From NCBI GenBank assembly GCA_949290865.1, contig CASETM010000103.1:1-56534 (forward strand): DNA of 56,534 nucleotides, written 5' to 3'. The DNA is from an uncultured Bacillota bacterium. GTDB taxonomy: Bacteria > Bacillota_I > Bacilli_A > Erysipelotrichales > Coprobacillaceae. The translations under genes and the position numbers were made by a program. The number at the start of each line of letters is the position of its first letter. Within the stretch, counting starts at the first letter, position 1. Shown piece by piece: positions 16,574 to 26,032 of this stretch. The notes under the pieces were generated by a model. That model did no database searches, was not told where the DNA came from, and was given only the letters and a program-made list of their open reading frames with translations.

Positions 16574-17968
16574 TTAATCTTCATCATAATATTTATCATA
16601 TTCATCATAATCTATATCATTGTCATATTTGCTGTATTCATCATCGTAGTCATCATAATCATCATAGTCATCATAATCGTCATAGTCATCATAATCATCG
16701 TATGCGTCATCATGATCCTGTTCTTGAGCATCTGCTGTAACAGTTTCTTCTACAGCAGTTTCTGTTTCTGTCACAGTTTCATTTTCATCTGCGGTTTCTT
16801 CATCAGCGATAGTGACATCTTCTTCATGATCTGTTTCTTCCTGACTTCCCAGCATTTCATTAGCGAAGATTTCCTGGAAATCGTCATCAACAGGGATTTC
16901 CTGTTCGTTTTCTGTTAATAAGCCCAGTTCTTTAGCTTCACTGAGAGATTTGATATCAATCTTCCATCCAGTCAAACGTACAGCCAGGCGGGCGTTTTGT
17001 CCACGTTTACCGATAGCCAGTGAGAGCTGATCATCAGGAACGATTACCAGTGCACTATGGTCTTTTTCATCGATAGATACTTTTTCTACTGTCGAAGGTG
17101 ATAAAGCATGTGAAATATATACGACTGGATCATTTGACCATTCAATAATGTCGATCATTTCACCATTTAATTCATCAACAACATTTTTCACCCTTGTTCC
17201 TTTAGGACCAACACAGGCACCAATTGGATCGATTCCTTCATGGGCAGTATAAACTGCGACTTTACTTCTATCCCCTGCTTCACGGGAAACAGATTTGATT
17301 TCTACGGTACCATCATAGACTTCAGGAACTTCCAGTTCAAATAATCTTTTTACAAATTGAGGTTCGGTTCTGCTGACAACGATGTGGGTACCTTTGGTAT
17401 TGCGGTCAACATCACTGACATAGACTTTGATATGATCGCCTTCTTTTAATGTTTCACCAGGAATCTGCTGATTCAGACCTAAGAAAGCACCAGTTTTACC
17501 AATATTGATAATTGCAAATTTAGGTTCTACACGATCAACGATACCAGTAATGATTTCATCTTTTTTATCAGCGAATTCATTGTACAAGGTTTCTTTTTCT
17601 GTTTCACGGATTTTCTGTCTAAACAGCTGTTTTGTCTGAATAGCAGCTAGTCTTCCAATCTGTTCGACATCTGCTTCAGTTTCAATTATATCACCAATCT
17701 GATAATTTTCATTAATTTCACGAGCTTCATCTAAAGAGACTTCAGTGTCTTCATCTTCCAGATCATCGACAACTGTTCTGATTTCAAATAATCTGAATTT
17801 TCCGGTTTTTTCATTGATTTCAACTCTAACATTAGCATCGGGATTTAAATAATTCTTCTTATATGCTTTTTCAATTGACTCTGTTAACATTGTTAAAAAG
17901 ACATCTTTTTCAATCCCTTTTTCTTCGCATAAAAGATTTAATGCGTTCATAAATTTTTTGCTAGCCAC
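16574..17968 (-). CDS. nusA: Transcription factor NusA with acidic Asp-Tyr repeat tail
   Basis: 464-aa transcription elongation/termination factor. It contains the N-terminal RNAP-binding domain, the S1 domain (ITGIVDRVEPKFAIINIGKTGAF), and two KH domains (GACVGPKGTRVKNV and AIGKRGQNARLAVRLTG). Beyond residue 365 the family core ends and an unusual acidic tail follows, with seven or so consecutive Asp-Asp-Tyr triplets (about residues 422-442) before a looser Asp/Tyr-rich end. The start codon is GTG after AGGAGG. It follows rimP, as usual. Confidence 0.97.
   Translation of the reverse strand: MASKKFMNALNLLCEEKGIEKDVFLTMLTESIEKAYKKNYLNPDANVRVEINEKTGKFRLFEIRTVVDDLEDEDTEVSLDEAREINENYQIGDIIETEADVEQIGRLAAIQTKQLFRQKIRETEKETLYNEFADKKDEIITGIVDRVEPKFAIINIGKTGAFLGLNQQIPGETLKEGDHIKVYVSDVDRNTKGTHIVVSRTEPQFVKRLFELEVPEVYDGTVEIKSVSREAGDRSKVAVYTAHEGIDPIGACVGPKGTRVKNVVDELNGEMIDIIEWSNDPVVYISHALSPSTVEKVSIDEKDHSALVIVPDDQLSLAIGKRGQNARLAVRLTGWKIDIKSLSEAKELGLLTENEQEIPVDDDFQEIFANEMLGSQEETDHEEDVTIADEETADENETVTETETAVEETVTADAQEQDHDDAYDDYDDYDDYDDYDDYDDYDDEYSKYDNDIDYDEYDKYYDED
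16640..16706 (-). repeat. Triplet/nonanucleotide tandem repeat coding the NusA Asp-Tyr tail
   Basis: Repeated copies of a 9-base unit read on the minus strand as GATGATTAT/GATGACTAT (Asp-Asp-Tyr), with mostly synonymous differences. In-frame gain or loss of units could vary tail length between strains. Confidence 0.75.
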
Positions 17969-17981
17969 TTTTTAATTCCTC

Positions 17982-18449
17982 CTAAAATTTTACAGCTAAT
18001 CTTATAAATTGAATATTGCTATAATCTATAACAATATGTTTTTTAATGTTTTTTACTAAATATTCAAATTCTAATTCCTGACCATTAATTGATTTTAAAT
18101 AACCTTCCAGTTCGTGTAATCCGCTTTTAGGATCTTTCAGTTTCACATAGACATACTCACCAACAGATTTTTCAACCTGTTCAAAGGTTTTTAATGGTTT
18201 TTCAATTCCTGGAGATGAGACTTCTAAATAGTATTCTTCCTTGATTGGATCAGTTTCATCCAGTTTTTCACTGATCAGTTCACTGACAGCTACACATGTA
18301 TCCATATCCAGATAACCATTATTTTTTTCAATAAAAATTCGCAGATACATGTCATTTTTATCTTTGACATATTCAATATCATCCAGATAACAGTCATGCT
18401 GTTCAATAAGGGGTAATACAATTTCTTTGATACGATCTAATAGCTCCAT
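17982..18449 (-). CDS. rimP: Ribosome maturation factor RimP
   Basis: 155-aa 30S maturation factor. Typical parts are the IEQHDCYLDDIEYVK strand, MYLRIFIEKNNGYLDMDTCVAVSELISE, and YYLEVSSPGIEKPLKT, then a C-terminal SH3-like domain. It is the first gene of the rimP-nusA-ylxR-ylxQ-infB-rbfA operon and is preceded by a structured leader. Confidence 0.96.
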   Translation of the reverse strand: MELLDRIKEIVLPLIEQHDCYLDDIEYVKDKNDMYLRIFIEKNNGYLDMDTCVAVSELISEKLDETDPIKEEYYLEVSSPGIEKPLKTFEQVEKSVGEYVYVKLKDPKSGLHELEGYLKSINGQELEFEYLVKNIKKHIVIDYSNIQFIRLAVKF

Positions 18450-18474
18450 TTTTTCACCTCAATTCAATAATAAA

Positions 18475-18492
18475 GAGTGGGTTTCCCCACTC
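18475..18492 (-). terminator. Hairpin in the rimP leader / possible polC terminator
   Basis: GAGTGGG/CCCACTC stem with a 4-base loop (GAAA on the transcript) and a weak T-rich tail. It lies downstream of the rimP promoter, so it can act both as the end of polC transcripts and as an attenuator of the nusA operon. Confidence 0.6.
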
Positions 18493-18516
18493 GTTTCTCG
18501 CTATGAAACTATAAAC

Positions 18517-18545
18517 AATATATCATATTATCTTCATTTAATCAA
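18517..18545 (-). promoter_or_regulatory. Promoter of the rimP-nusA operon
   Basis: TTGATT (complement of 18540-18545), 17-nt spacer, TATATT (complement of 18517-18522) with TG extension. It sits just past polC and upstream of the leader hairpin. Confidence 0.65.
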
Positions 18546-18551
18546 TACTTT

Positions 18552-21500
18552 CTAGAATAGAGAAAGCTGATTTTCTTCCTGCATACCATCAAAAACTCCC
18601 ATCTTCGTCAGCTGTTTGACATGTGAGTTATTAAGTTTTGTTCTGTTGACCACATCTTCAATAGATAGAAATGGTCCTTTTTTTCTTGCTTCGATAACGG
18701 TCTTGGCCACAGACTCCCCTAAAGAATCTACGGAACTGAAAGGTGGTATAAGACCTTTTTCGTCATGTGGATCTAGAATAAAACGGCTGGCATCAGAAAG
18801 TTCCAGATTTAAAGGATTAAAATGATATCCTCTTTCGATCATTTCCAATGCAATTTCAAAAACATCCCATAAACCTTCATCTTTATTTGAAGATTTCCTC
18901 TGTTCTCTTAAATGTTCGATTTCTTTTCTTTTGGCCAGGATAGCTTCTTTTCCAGAAATCATTGTTTCAATATCGTAAAAATCACAGCGCGTAGAAAAGT
19001 ACACAGCATAATATTCACGTGGATAATAAACTTTCCACCAGGCAACACGAATCGCAGATAAGACATAAGCCACAGCATGGGCTTTTGGGAACATGTATTT
19101 TATTTTTTTACATGAATCAATGTACCATTGTGGAACATTGTATTCTCTCATCAGTTCTTCGTATTTTTTTTCTGGGAAGACAGCTGGTGATTTTCCTTTA
19201 CGGACACATTCCATGATATCGAATGCATCTTTGTTTGGTAACCCTTTTTCAATCAGATAGACCATGATGTCATCACGACATCCAATAACTTCTTTTAATG
19301 TACATGTTCCATTTTTGATCAGTGTTTCTGCATTTCCCAGATAAACATCAGTTCCATGAGATAATCCTGAAATAATGACCAGATCATTAAATGTCTGTGG
19401 TTTTGTCTGATCCAGCATGCTTCTAACAAATGTTGTTCCAAATTCCGGTAAGCCTAAAGCACCACTTTTACAGTTGATATAAGACAGATCGATACCCAAA
19501 GCTTCAGAACTGTTAAACAGTGACATGACTTTTTTATCATTAGTTGGAATTGTTTTGGGATCAACACCAGTTAGATCCTGAAGCATTCTGATAACTGTTG
19601 GATCGACGTGTCCCAAAATGTCAAATTTCAAAACATTGTCATGAATGGCATGGAAGTCAAAGTGCGTCGTTCGCCATTCTGCATTAAGGTCATCAGCCGG
19701 ATACTGATAAGGAGTAAAATCAAAGACATCATAGTCTCGTGGAATTACGATAATACCTCCAGGATGCTGACCAGTTGTTCGTTTGACCCCACCGCATCCT
19801 CTGGCAATCCTTTCCAGTTCTGCAGAACGGATGTCGTTATCAATATTCAGTGTTTCTGCATACCCTTTGGCATATCCATAAGCTGTTTTTTCAGCTACAG
19901 TAGAAATCGTTCCTGCTCTAAAGACATGATCTTCACCAAAAATGATTTTCGTAAATGCATGAGCATTGGCCTGATATTCTCCTGAAAAGTTAAGATCGAT
20001 ATCAGGAACCTTGTCGGCATTAAATCCCAGGAAGGTTTCGAAAGGAATATTATGTCCTTCACCTTTCATCGGTTTGCCACAGACAGGACAAAGCTTATTT
20101 TCCAGATCATAGCCATCAGCAATCTGTCCTTCTTTAAGAAATTCACTGTGACCGCAATGGAGACACAGATAATGTGGTGGTAAAGGATTTACCTCGGTAA
20201 TTCCAGCCATGGTTGCTACAAACGAAGATCCTACTGATCCTCGTGAACCAACCAGATAGCCATCATCGTTTGATTTTTTAACAAGCAAATGAGAAATATA
20301 GTAAATCACGCCAAATCCATGTTTAATGATATTGCTTAATTCCTTTTCCAGTCGTTTTTCAACGATCTGTGGCAATGGGTTGCCATACATTTTATGTGCA
20401 GTTTCATAACAGATCTTTTTCAGGTTTTCGTCTGCGTTATCGATTGTTGGGGTAAAAAGTTTGTCATGAATTGGTCTAATTTCTTCAACCATGTCCGCAA
20501 TCAGATTGGTATTTGTGACAACATACTGATACGTCTCTTCTTCAGAAAGATAAGGATAGCAGTTCATCATTTCATCAGTTGTTCGGAAATACTGATAAGG
20601 TGTAAATGCTCGTGGATTTTTCCTGTCACAGAGTGGATGTGCTTTGTGACCGATACCAATTTTCGGCTGAGAGATAAAGACATCTCGGTATATTTTATCT
20701 TTTTTATCAAGAAAATGAACATCACCAGTAGCAACGATGATTTTATCGAGTTTTCTGGCAATACGAATCAGTCGCTGAAGAGAATCAATCAGGTCATTTT
20801 GATTTTCAATCTGACCTCGATCAATCAGATGATAATAGTCATCTAATGGCTGTATTTCCACATAATCATAAAATTTTAAAAGTTTTTCCAGCTGTTCGTC
20901 AGAACGATTCATCGCTGCTTCAAAAACATCAGATTTGTAGCAGCTGGTTCCATATAAAAGTCCTTTATGATAGTATTCCAGTCGTTCTTTTGGAATCCTT
21001 GAGCCATCGTGGAAATATGTAGTATTAGCTTCGGAGACAATTTTAAACATGTTTTTCAGCCCTTCTTTATTGAGAGCTAAAGCCGTCATATGATACGGAT
21101 AAACGATCTTATAAGCATCATCTTTCTGCAAGGTGTTGAGATCAAGCAGATTGTAGTATCCCATCTGCATGATTGAATGCAGCATTGTAATAAAGACGCT
21201 GGCCAGTACTTCTGCATCATAGTCGGCACGATGGGCAACATCATCTTCATAGTTGACACGATAGACCCTGCAGATTGCTCCTAAACGATAGGATTTCATG
21301 GGTTTCATTACAGCTCTGGCCAAGGCCAGAGAGTCGATGACCGGATTTTCCAGCGGCGGTTTCTGCATTCTTTTCAGACTTTCATTAAGAAAACTGATAT
21401 CAAATTTAGCATTATGGGCAACAAGAATCGCATCACCAAAGAATTCTAGTATTTTTGGCATAAATTCAGCAATCGTTGGTGCATCAGCAACCATATCATT

Positions 21501-22871
21501 ACGGATATGTGTGAGCTCGACAACTCTTGTTCCGATTTGCTTTTCTGGATTGATAAAGCTTTGCAGTCGATCAACGATTTCTCCATTGCGAATCTTAACA
21601 GCCCCAAATTCAGTAATACCATCATGCACTACAGAAAAACCAGTTGTTTCCAGGTCGAAAGAGACATAAGTCGCATTTTCTATCGATAATGATTTTTCAT
21701 TAAAAACAATATCAAAATAAGGTTCGATCATATTTAATTCAACCCCATATATCATTTTGATACCGGCTTTGAGACTGGCTGACTGAGCTTCAGGAAAAGA
21801 CTGCACATTACCGTGGTCAGTTACCGCTATGGCCTGATGTCCCCATTTGGCAGCCTGAGAGATATAATCAGAAATATTGCCAATACCATCCATTGCTGAC
21901 ATCTTTGAATGAGTATGCAGTTCGACCCTTTTGACTTCAGCCTGATCCTTTCTTTCTTCAGGTCCTTTAATAATATCGATCTGGCGAGCCATCAGGATCG
22001 TTTCTTTGGCAAAATTATCAAAACGGATTTCACCAACTGCCTTGATCCAGACTTTTCCTTTATCAAGGATCTTGATATCTTCCAAAGAATTCTTTTTGCT
22101 TTCAAAACGCTTAACGATGATCGAATCAGTATAGTCAGTGATCCATAGACTTTGAATATGTGACTGTTTTTTTGTTTTGATCAGTTCAGTTTTAAAAACA
22201 TAACCTTCAATAACAGCATTATTATCAATGGTCTGATTGGTAATTTCATGAAGTTTGTAATGATGAGCATCCCCTGTTTTCTGCCTTCTGGCATAGAAAT
22301 TATTCGAGTTATTATTTTCATATTTTTGCTGTTCTTTCTGTATTTGACTCAAATCGATTTCAACAGGTTCGATATTTTCCATTTCACCGATCAGATTCTG
22401 ATAGTCATCATCATTCTGATCAATGTAAAAATCAATATCCAGATTAATGCCGATGTCTGAAAATTTATCAAGAATCAGCTGTTTCTGCTGAAAGAACTGA
22501 TCCAGCTGGATTTCATTGAGAGCTTTCATTCTGATCTTGTCATCAATCTGAATATCTTCAAGATCCAGTGTTGAAAAGAACAGAGATTCCAGTTTCAGCT
22601 GTTCAATGATCAAAGCCACATACAAAGACCAGTCTTCCTGAGCAAAATCAATCTTTTCATATTCGATATGAAAAGATGCAGGATAAGGAAACTGCTGAAT
22701 ATGATCATTCAACAGCTGATATTCTTCAAAAGGAATAAATGTCGAACTGGTAATATAAAAATCATACTGATCATTTTGATGAACGATTACTTTTTTTAAG
22801 GCTGCATGCAACAGAATGTGACATTCATCGACAATATTCAATTGTTTTAAGAGAATAATTAGTTTGTTCAT
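18552..22871 (-). CDS. polC: DNA polymerase III alpha subunit, PolC type
   Basis: 1439-aa replicative polymerase of low-GC Gram-positives, with the usual PolC order. An N-terminal region and an OB domain (about 220-310) precede PHP part 1 (VELHTHSKMSAMDG). An inserted DEDDh exonuclease (YVSFDLETTGFS to HRADYDAEVLASVF, about 400-570) splits PHP from its second half. Further on come a zinc-ribbon-like C-x2-C/C-x2-C segment (CLHCGHS..CPVCG), the palm motif PDIDLNFSGEY and finger motifs (TGQHPGGIIVIP). The proofreading function therefore appears intact. Its usual neighbour proS between rseP and polC is missing. Confidence 0.98.
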   Translation of the reverse strand: MNKLIILLKQLNIVDECHILLHAALKKVIVHQNDQYDFYITSSTFIPFEEYQLLNDHIQQFPYPASFHIEYEKIDFAQEDWSLYVALIIEQLKLESLFFSTLDLEDIQIDDKIRMKALNEIQLDQFFQQKQLILDKFSDIGINLDIDFYIDQNDDDYQNLIGEMENIEPVEIDLSQIQKEQQKYENNNSNNFYARRQKTGDAHHYKLHEITNQTIDNNAVIEGYVFKTELIKTKKQSHIQSLWITDYTDSIIVKRFESKKNSLEDIKILDKGKVWIKAVGEIRFDNFAKETILMARQIDIIKGPEERKDQAEVKRVELHTHSKMSAMDGIGNISDYISQAAKWGHQAIAVTDHGNVQSFPEAQSASLKAGIKMIYGVELNMIEPYFDIVFNEKSLSIENATYVSFDLETTGFSVVHDGITEFGAVKIRNGEIVDRLQSFINPEKQIGTRVVELTHIRNDMVADAPTIAEFMPKILEFFGDAILVAHNAKFDISFLNESLKRMQKPPLENPVIDSLALARAVMKPMKSYRLGAICRVYRVNYEDDVAHRADYDAEVLASVFITMLHSIMQMGYYNLLDLNTLQKDDAYKIVYPYHMTALALNKEGLKNMFKIVSEANTTYFHDGSRIPKERLEYYHKGLLYGTSCYKSDVFEAAMNRSDEQLEKLLKFYDYVEIQPLDDYYHLIDRGQIENQNDLIDSLQRLIRIARKLDKIIVATGDVHFLDKKDKIYRDVFISQPKIGIGHKAHPLCDRKNPRAFTPYQYFRTTDEMMNCYPYLSEEETYQYVVTNTNLIADMVEEIRPIHDKLFTPTIDNADENLKKICYETAHKMYGNPLPQIVEKRLEKELSNIIKHGFGVIYYISHLLVKKSNDDGYLVGSRGSVGSSFVATMAGITEVNPLPPHYLCLHCGHSEFLKEGQIADGYDLENKLCPVCGKPMKGEGHNIPFETFLGFNADKVPDIDLNFSGEYQANAHAFTKIIFGEDHVFRAGTISTVAEKTAYGYAKGYAETLNIDNDIRSAELERIARGCGGVKRTTGQHPGGIIVIPRDYDVFDFTPYQYPADDLNAEWRTTHFDFHAIHDNVLKFDILGHVDPTVIRMLQDLTGVDPKTIPTNDKKVMSLFNSSEALGIDLSYINCKSGALGLPEFGTTFVRSMLDQTKPQTFNDLVIISGLSHGTDVYLGNAETLIKNGTCTLKEVIGCRDDIMVYLIEKGLPNKDAFDIMECVRKGKSPAVFPEKKYEELMREYNVPQWYIDSCKKIKYMFPKAHAVAYVLSAIRVAWWKVYYPREYYAVYFSTRCDFYDIETMISGKEAILAKRKEIEHLREQRKSSNKDEGLWDVFEIALEMIERGYHFNPLNLELSDASRFILDPHDEKGLIPPFSSVDSLGESVAKTVIEARKKGPFLSIEDVVNRTKLNNSHVKQLTKMGVFDGMQEENQLSLF

Positions 22872-22894
22872 ATGTCTACCTCATAGTATTAAAC

Positions 22895-22903
22895 ATTATA
22901 GCA
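22895..22903 (-). promoter_or_regulatory. Extended -10 promoter of polC
   Basis: TG-C-TATAAT (TATAAT is the complement of 22895-22900), 30 bases upstream of the polC ATG. No convincing -35. Confidence 0.5.
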
Positions 22904-22951
22904 CAATATCCAATGAAGATAAGTGAATTTTATAAAAATAAAAACTGCCAT

Positions 22952-22999
22952 AATAAAATGAACCTCCATTATTCGGATGTCCAAATAAAGAGATTCATT
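22952..22999 (-). terminator. Terminator of the rpsB-rseP gene cluster
   Basis: Long imperfect stem: 11 bp (with GU pairs) between 22957-22967 and 22989-22999, a small internal loop and a 7-bp TATTTGG/CCGAATA top with a 4-nt loop. A T-rich stretch follows. Confidence 0.6.
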
Positions 23000-23018
23000 T
23001 CATAAAACAGTCTTACAG

Positions 23019-24098
23019 TTAAAATAAACGGCCAACATCATTAATTGTAACAAAGATCATTAACCCAAACACCAGCAGCAGACCAGCCATCTGCAATGTA
23101 TATTTGATCTTTAATGGAATTTCACGACCAATGACTTTTTCAATCAAAGCAAAGATGACCTGACTGCCATCCAGACCAGGAATTGGCAACAGATTAAACA
23201 TCCCGATATTCGTTGATAACAGAGCGGTTAAGGAAAGCAGTGTACTGATAGAACCAGATTCAGTAACCTGCTGAGTTACCTGATAAATGCCAACAGGACC
23301 TGAAAGCTGACCGATTGTATTGCTGACATCGGTAATCAGTTTTCCCAATGTTGTAAAAATCAGTGTGGCATAGACGATAAACTGGTCAAAACCATATTTA
23401 ACAGCTTCCATAAAACTCAGTTTTCTTGTTGAAGGATTGATACCTATTGCATAAGAATCAGTATCTTTCTGATATTCAGCAATAATATCGCTTTGATATT
23501 CTTTTTCATCACGAGTGTATTGGACCTTAATTGTGATTTCTTTTTCTGTTGACTGAATCTGACTGTTGCTTAATACTGATTGAATATCAGAAAATGAACC
23601 AATCATATATTCTTCATCGTTAACAGTGATCATATTGATGACATCACCTTTTTGCAGACCAGCCTGAGCTGCTCCCATATCTTCAACAACTCCACCAATT
23701 TGTGGTATATTCATCTGCACATCAATAAAAGAATAAATACCAATCAGCAAAACAATGGCTAGAACAAAATTCATGAATATACCGGCCAGCATGATAACAC
23801 ATTTTTTCCAGGTTTTAATGCCTTTAAGAGTTCTTTCAAAAGGAACATCTTTGAGTTCTTCATTGTATTCCTGATCTGCTTCACCTGCCATGGCAACATA
23901 TCCGCCAATTGGTAAAGCTCTGATCTGATATTCGGTTTCACCTTTTTTCTTGCCATATAGCTTTGGTCCCATTCCTAAAGAAAATTCTGAACAGTATACA
24001 CCAAAATATTTAGCAGTGATAAAATGACCAAATTCATGAATCATAATGATCACACCAAGTATTAAAAAGAAAACAAGTAAATTGATAATTGTTTGCAT
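23019..24098 (-). CDS. rseP: Site-2 membrane metalloprotease RseP
   Basis: 359-aa intramembrane zinc protease of the S2P family. The HEFGH active site is at residues 21-25 in the first membrane helix, a PDZ domain is near 130-210 (GGVVEDMGAAQAGLQKGDVI), and the third zinc ligand is in NLLPIPGLDGSQ. In Firmicutes (RasP/Eep) it degrades signal peptide remnants and cleaves anti-sigma factors or peptide pheromone precursors. It follows dxr by one base in the same operon. Confidence 0.96.
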   Translation of the reverse strand: MQTIINLLVFFLILGVIIMIHEFGHFITAKYFGVYCSEFSLGMGPKLYGKKKGETEYQIRALPIGGYVAMAGEADQEYNEELKDVPFERTLKGIKTWKKCVIMLAGIFMNFVLAIVLLIGIYSFIDVQMNIPQIGGVVEDMGAAQAGLQKGDVINMITVNDEEYMIGSFSDIQSVLSNSQIQSTEKEITIKVQYTRDEKEYQSDIIAEYQKDTDSYAIGINPSTRKLSFMEAVKYGFDQFIVYATLIFTTLGKLITDVSNTIGQLSGPVGIYQVTQQVTESGSISTLLSLTALLSTNIGMFNLLPIPGLDGSQVIFALIEKVIGREIPLKIKYTLQMAGLLLVFGLMIFVTINDVGRLF

Positions 24099-24099
24099 T

Positions 24100-25248
24100 C
24101 TATTCTCCTATCTGCTGTAAAACATAATTTCTTGCCCAACGGTCAACTTCAAACAGCTGCTCAATTGTTGGATCAGCAATCACATCATGGTTTTCCATGG
24201 CTTTTTCAACAAGATCTTCGATTTGCAGGAATTCTATTTTTCCATCTCTGAATAAAGCGTTCGCCATTTCATTGGCACCATTTAAAACACAAGGCAAGCT
24301 GCCACCAATTTTACCAGCATGATAAGCCAGTTGTAAAGCTTTATATCTGGTGAAATCAGCTTTTTTAAATGTTAATGAACCTAAACTGATCAGATCCAGA
24401 CTTTCGCCATTGACCAGCACTTCTCTTTTTGGATAGGTCAAGGCATATTGAATTGGTAAACGCATATCTGGTGTTCCCATTTGTGCCATTACCGAAGTAT
24501 CTTCATATTCAACCGCAGAATGAACGATGCTTTCTGGATGGATGATGACCTGGATCTGATCATAATCTACATCAAAAAGCCATTTTGCTTCGATGACTTC
24601 TAAACCTTTATTGAACATCGTTGCACTGTCAATTGTAATTTTGGCTCCCATTGACCAGTTTGGATGATTCAGCGCTTCTTTTACCGAAACACCGACCAGT
24701 TCTTCTCTTGTTCGATCACGAAAACTGCCACCACTGGCAGTTAACAGGATCCTTTTGATCTTGTTGCCTTTATTTCCCTGTAAAGACTGAAAAATAGCTG
24801 AATGTTCACTGTCAACTGGTAATAGACTGACCTGATACTGTTTGATCAGTTTCGTAATGATATGACCAGCAACGACCAGTGTTTCTTTATTCGCCAAAGC
24901 AATATCTTTTTTATGTTCAATTGCATGGATCGTTGGCAGCAGTCCAGCAAAACCAACGATGGCATTTAAGACAACATCAACCTCTGGTAATGTCGCAATA
25001 TAATCTAAACCTTCTTCTCCATAGACAACTGTTAATTCAGGATATTTGTTCTGCAGATAAAGTGCATCTTCTTTTTCAATAACACAGACTATTTTTGTAT
25101 CAACAGCTGTTAATGTTTTTTCCAGCAGCTCAATATTTTTTCCAGCAGACATGGCGACAAGTTCAAATTCATCACGATGATGACAAATGACATCAACGGT
25201 TTGCTGTCCAATTGAGCCAGTTACACCTAAAACTGATATTTTTTTCAT
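24100..25248 (-). CDS. dxr: 1-deoxy-D-xylulose 5-phosphate reductoisomerase
   Basis: 382-aa enzyme that makes MEP from DXP with NADPH, the second step of the non-mevalonate isoprenoid pathway. It shows the NADPH motif GVTGSIGQQTVDV, ANKETLV, the metal and substrate site PVDSEHSAIFQ, SGGSFRD and the HPNWSMGAKITIDSATMFNKGLEVIEA signature (in pieces). The isoprenoids feed undecaprenyl phosphate made by uppS upstream in the same operon. Confidence 0.97.
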   Translation of the reverse strand: MKKISVLGVTGSIGQQTVDVICHHRDEFELVAMSAGKNIELLEKTLTAVDTKIVCVIEKEDALYLQNKYPELTVVYGEEGLDYIATLPEVDVVLNAIVGFAGLLPTIHAIEHKKDIALANKETLVVAGHIITKLIKQYQVSLLPVDSEHSAIFQSLQGNKGNKIKRILLTASGGSFRDRTREELVGVSVKEALNHPNWSMGAKITIDSATMFNKGLEVIEAKWLFDVDYDQIQVIIHPESIVHSAVEYEDTSVMAQMGTPDMRLPIQYALTYPKREVLVNGESLDLISLGSLTFKKADFTRYKALQLAYHAGKIGGSLPCVLNGANEMANALFRDGKIEFLQIEDLVEKAMENHDVIADPTIEQLFEVDRWARNYVLQQIGE

Positions 25249-25249
25249 G

Positions 25250-26032
25250 TTATAACCTCGCTATTATTAAAAAGAAACTAAAAATCAAAGCATTATATGT
25301 CAGGCTATCGATCCTATCTAAAATACCACCATGGCCAGGTAGAAGATGAGAATAATCTTTGACTTCAAAATATCGTTTGATAGCACTGAAGATCAGGTCA
25401 CCAATCTGACCGGTCATTGTCATGATGATAATAGCCGCAATCAGCAGCCAGTTGTTTGACAGAATACCGATATAATGGCTGTAGCCAATGCCTAGACAGC
25501 TGCCAAAAAGAATTCCTCCAATTGCCCCTTCTATTGTCTTTTTTGGTGAGAGTCTTGGAATCAGTTTGTGTTTTCCAAACATCACTCCAGCAAAATAGGC
25601 ACCGGTATCACTTCCATAGGTGGCAACAGCCAAAAGCAGCAGATATTCCCATCCATAGTGAAGTCTTAACACCAGCAAAGCATGTATCCCACAGCAGATT
25701 AGACTGCCAGCAGTAAAAACATATGCTGCTCTTTCAATATTTAATGTATCATCAAATATCATACATGCCAGAATGACAGCCAGATAGATCATGACAGGAT
25801 AAGATGAAAGTAGCAGGCTGTCTCTATCCAGAAGAAATCCAGAAATAAAAAACAGCGCTGTGATGATATACATATATATATTGATTTTTGGTCGACTGCA
25901 AATATGGATCATTTCATAAACGCTGATACCCATGACAACAGCTATTACTATTTTATAAAAAATTCCTCCAAAAATGACGGCAGGAATAACAACCGCCATG
26001 AGGCAGAAAGCAGTAATGATTCTTTCTTTCAT
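25250..26032 (-). CDS. cdsA: Phosphatidate cytidylyltransferase
   Basis: 260-aa polytopic membrane protein (about seven to eight helices) producing CDP-diacylglycerol for phospholipid synthesis. The family signature is at the C-terminus: SPKKTIEGAIGG, then KRYFEVKDYSHLLPGHGG and LDRIDSL with the catalytic Asp residues. The start overlaps the uppS stop by one base (TAATG). Confidence 0.96.
   Translation of the reverse strand: MKERIITAFCLMAVVIPAVIFGGIFYKIVIAVVMGISVYEMIHICSRPKINIYMYIITALFFISGFLLDRDSLLLSSYPVMIYLAVILACMIFDDTLNIERAAYVFTAGSLICCGIHALLVLRLHYGWEYLLLLAVATYGSDTGAYFAGVMFGKHKLIPRLSPKKTIEGAIGGILFGSCLGIGYSHYIGILSNNWLLIAAIIIMTMTGQIGDLIFSAIKRYFEVKDYSHLLPGHGGILDRIDSLTYNALIFSFFLIIARL

Noticed and set aside
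16640-16706. Short tandem repeats that might suggest a CRISPR or satellite array
   Set aside because: They are in frame in nusA and encode Asp-Asp-Tyr; units are 9 bases without spacers.
16390-16740. His-rich plus-strand frame opposite nusA and ylxR
   Set aside because: The His runs (HHNHHSHHN) arise from the antisense of the Asp-Tyr repeat.
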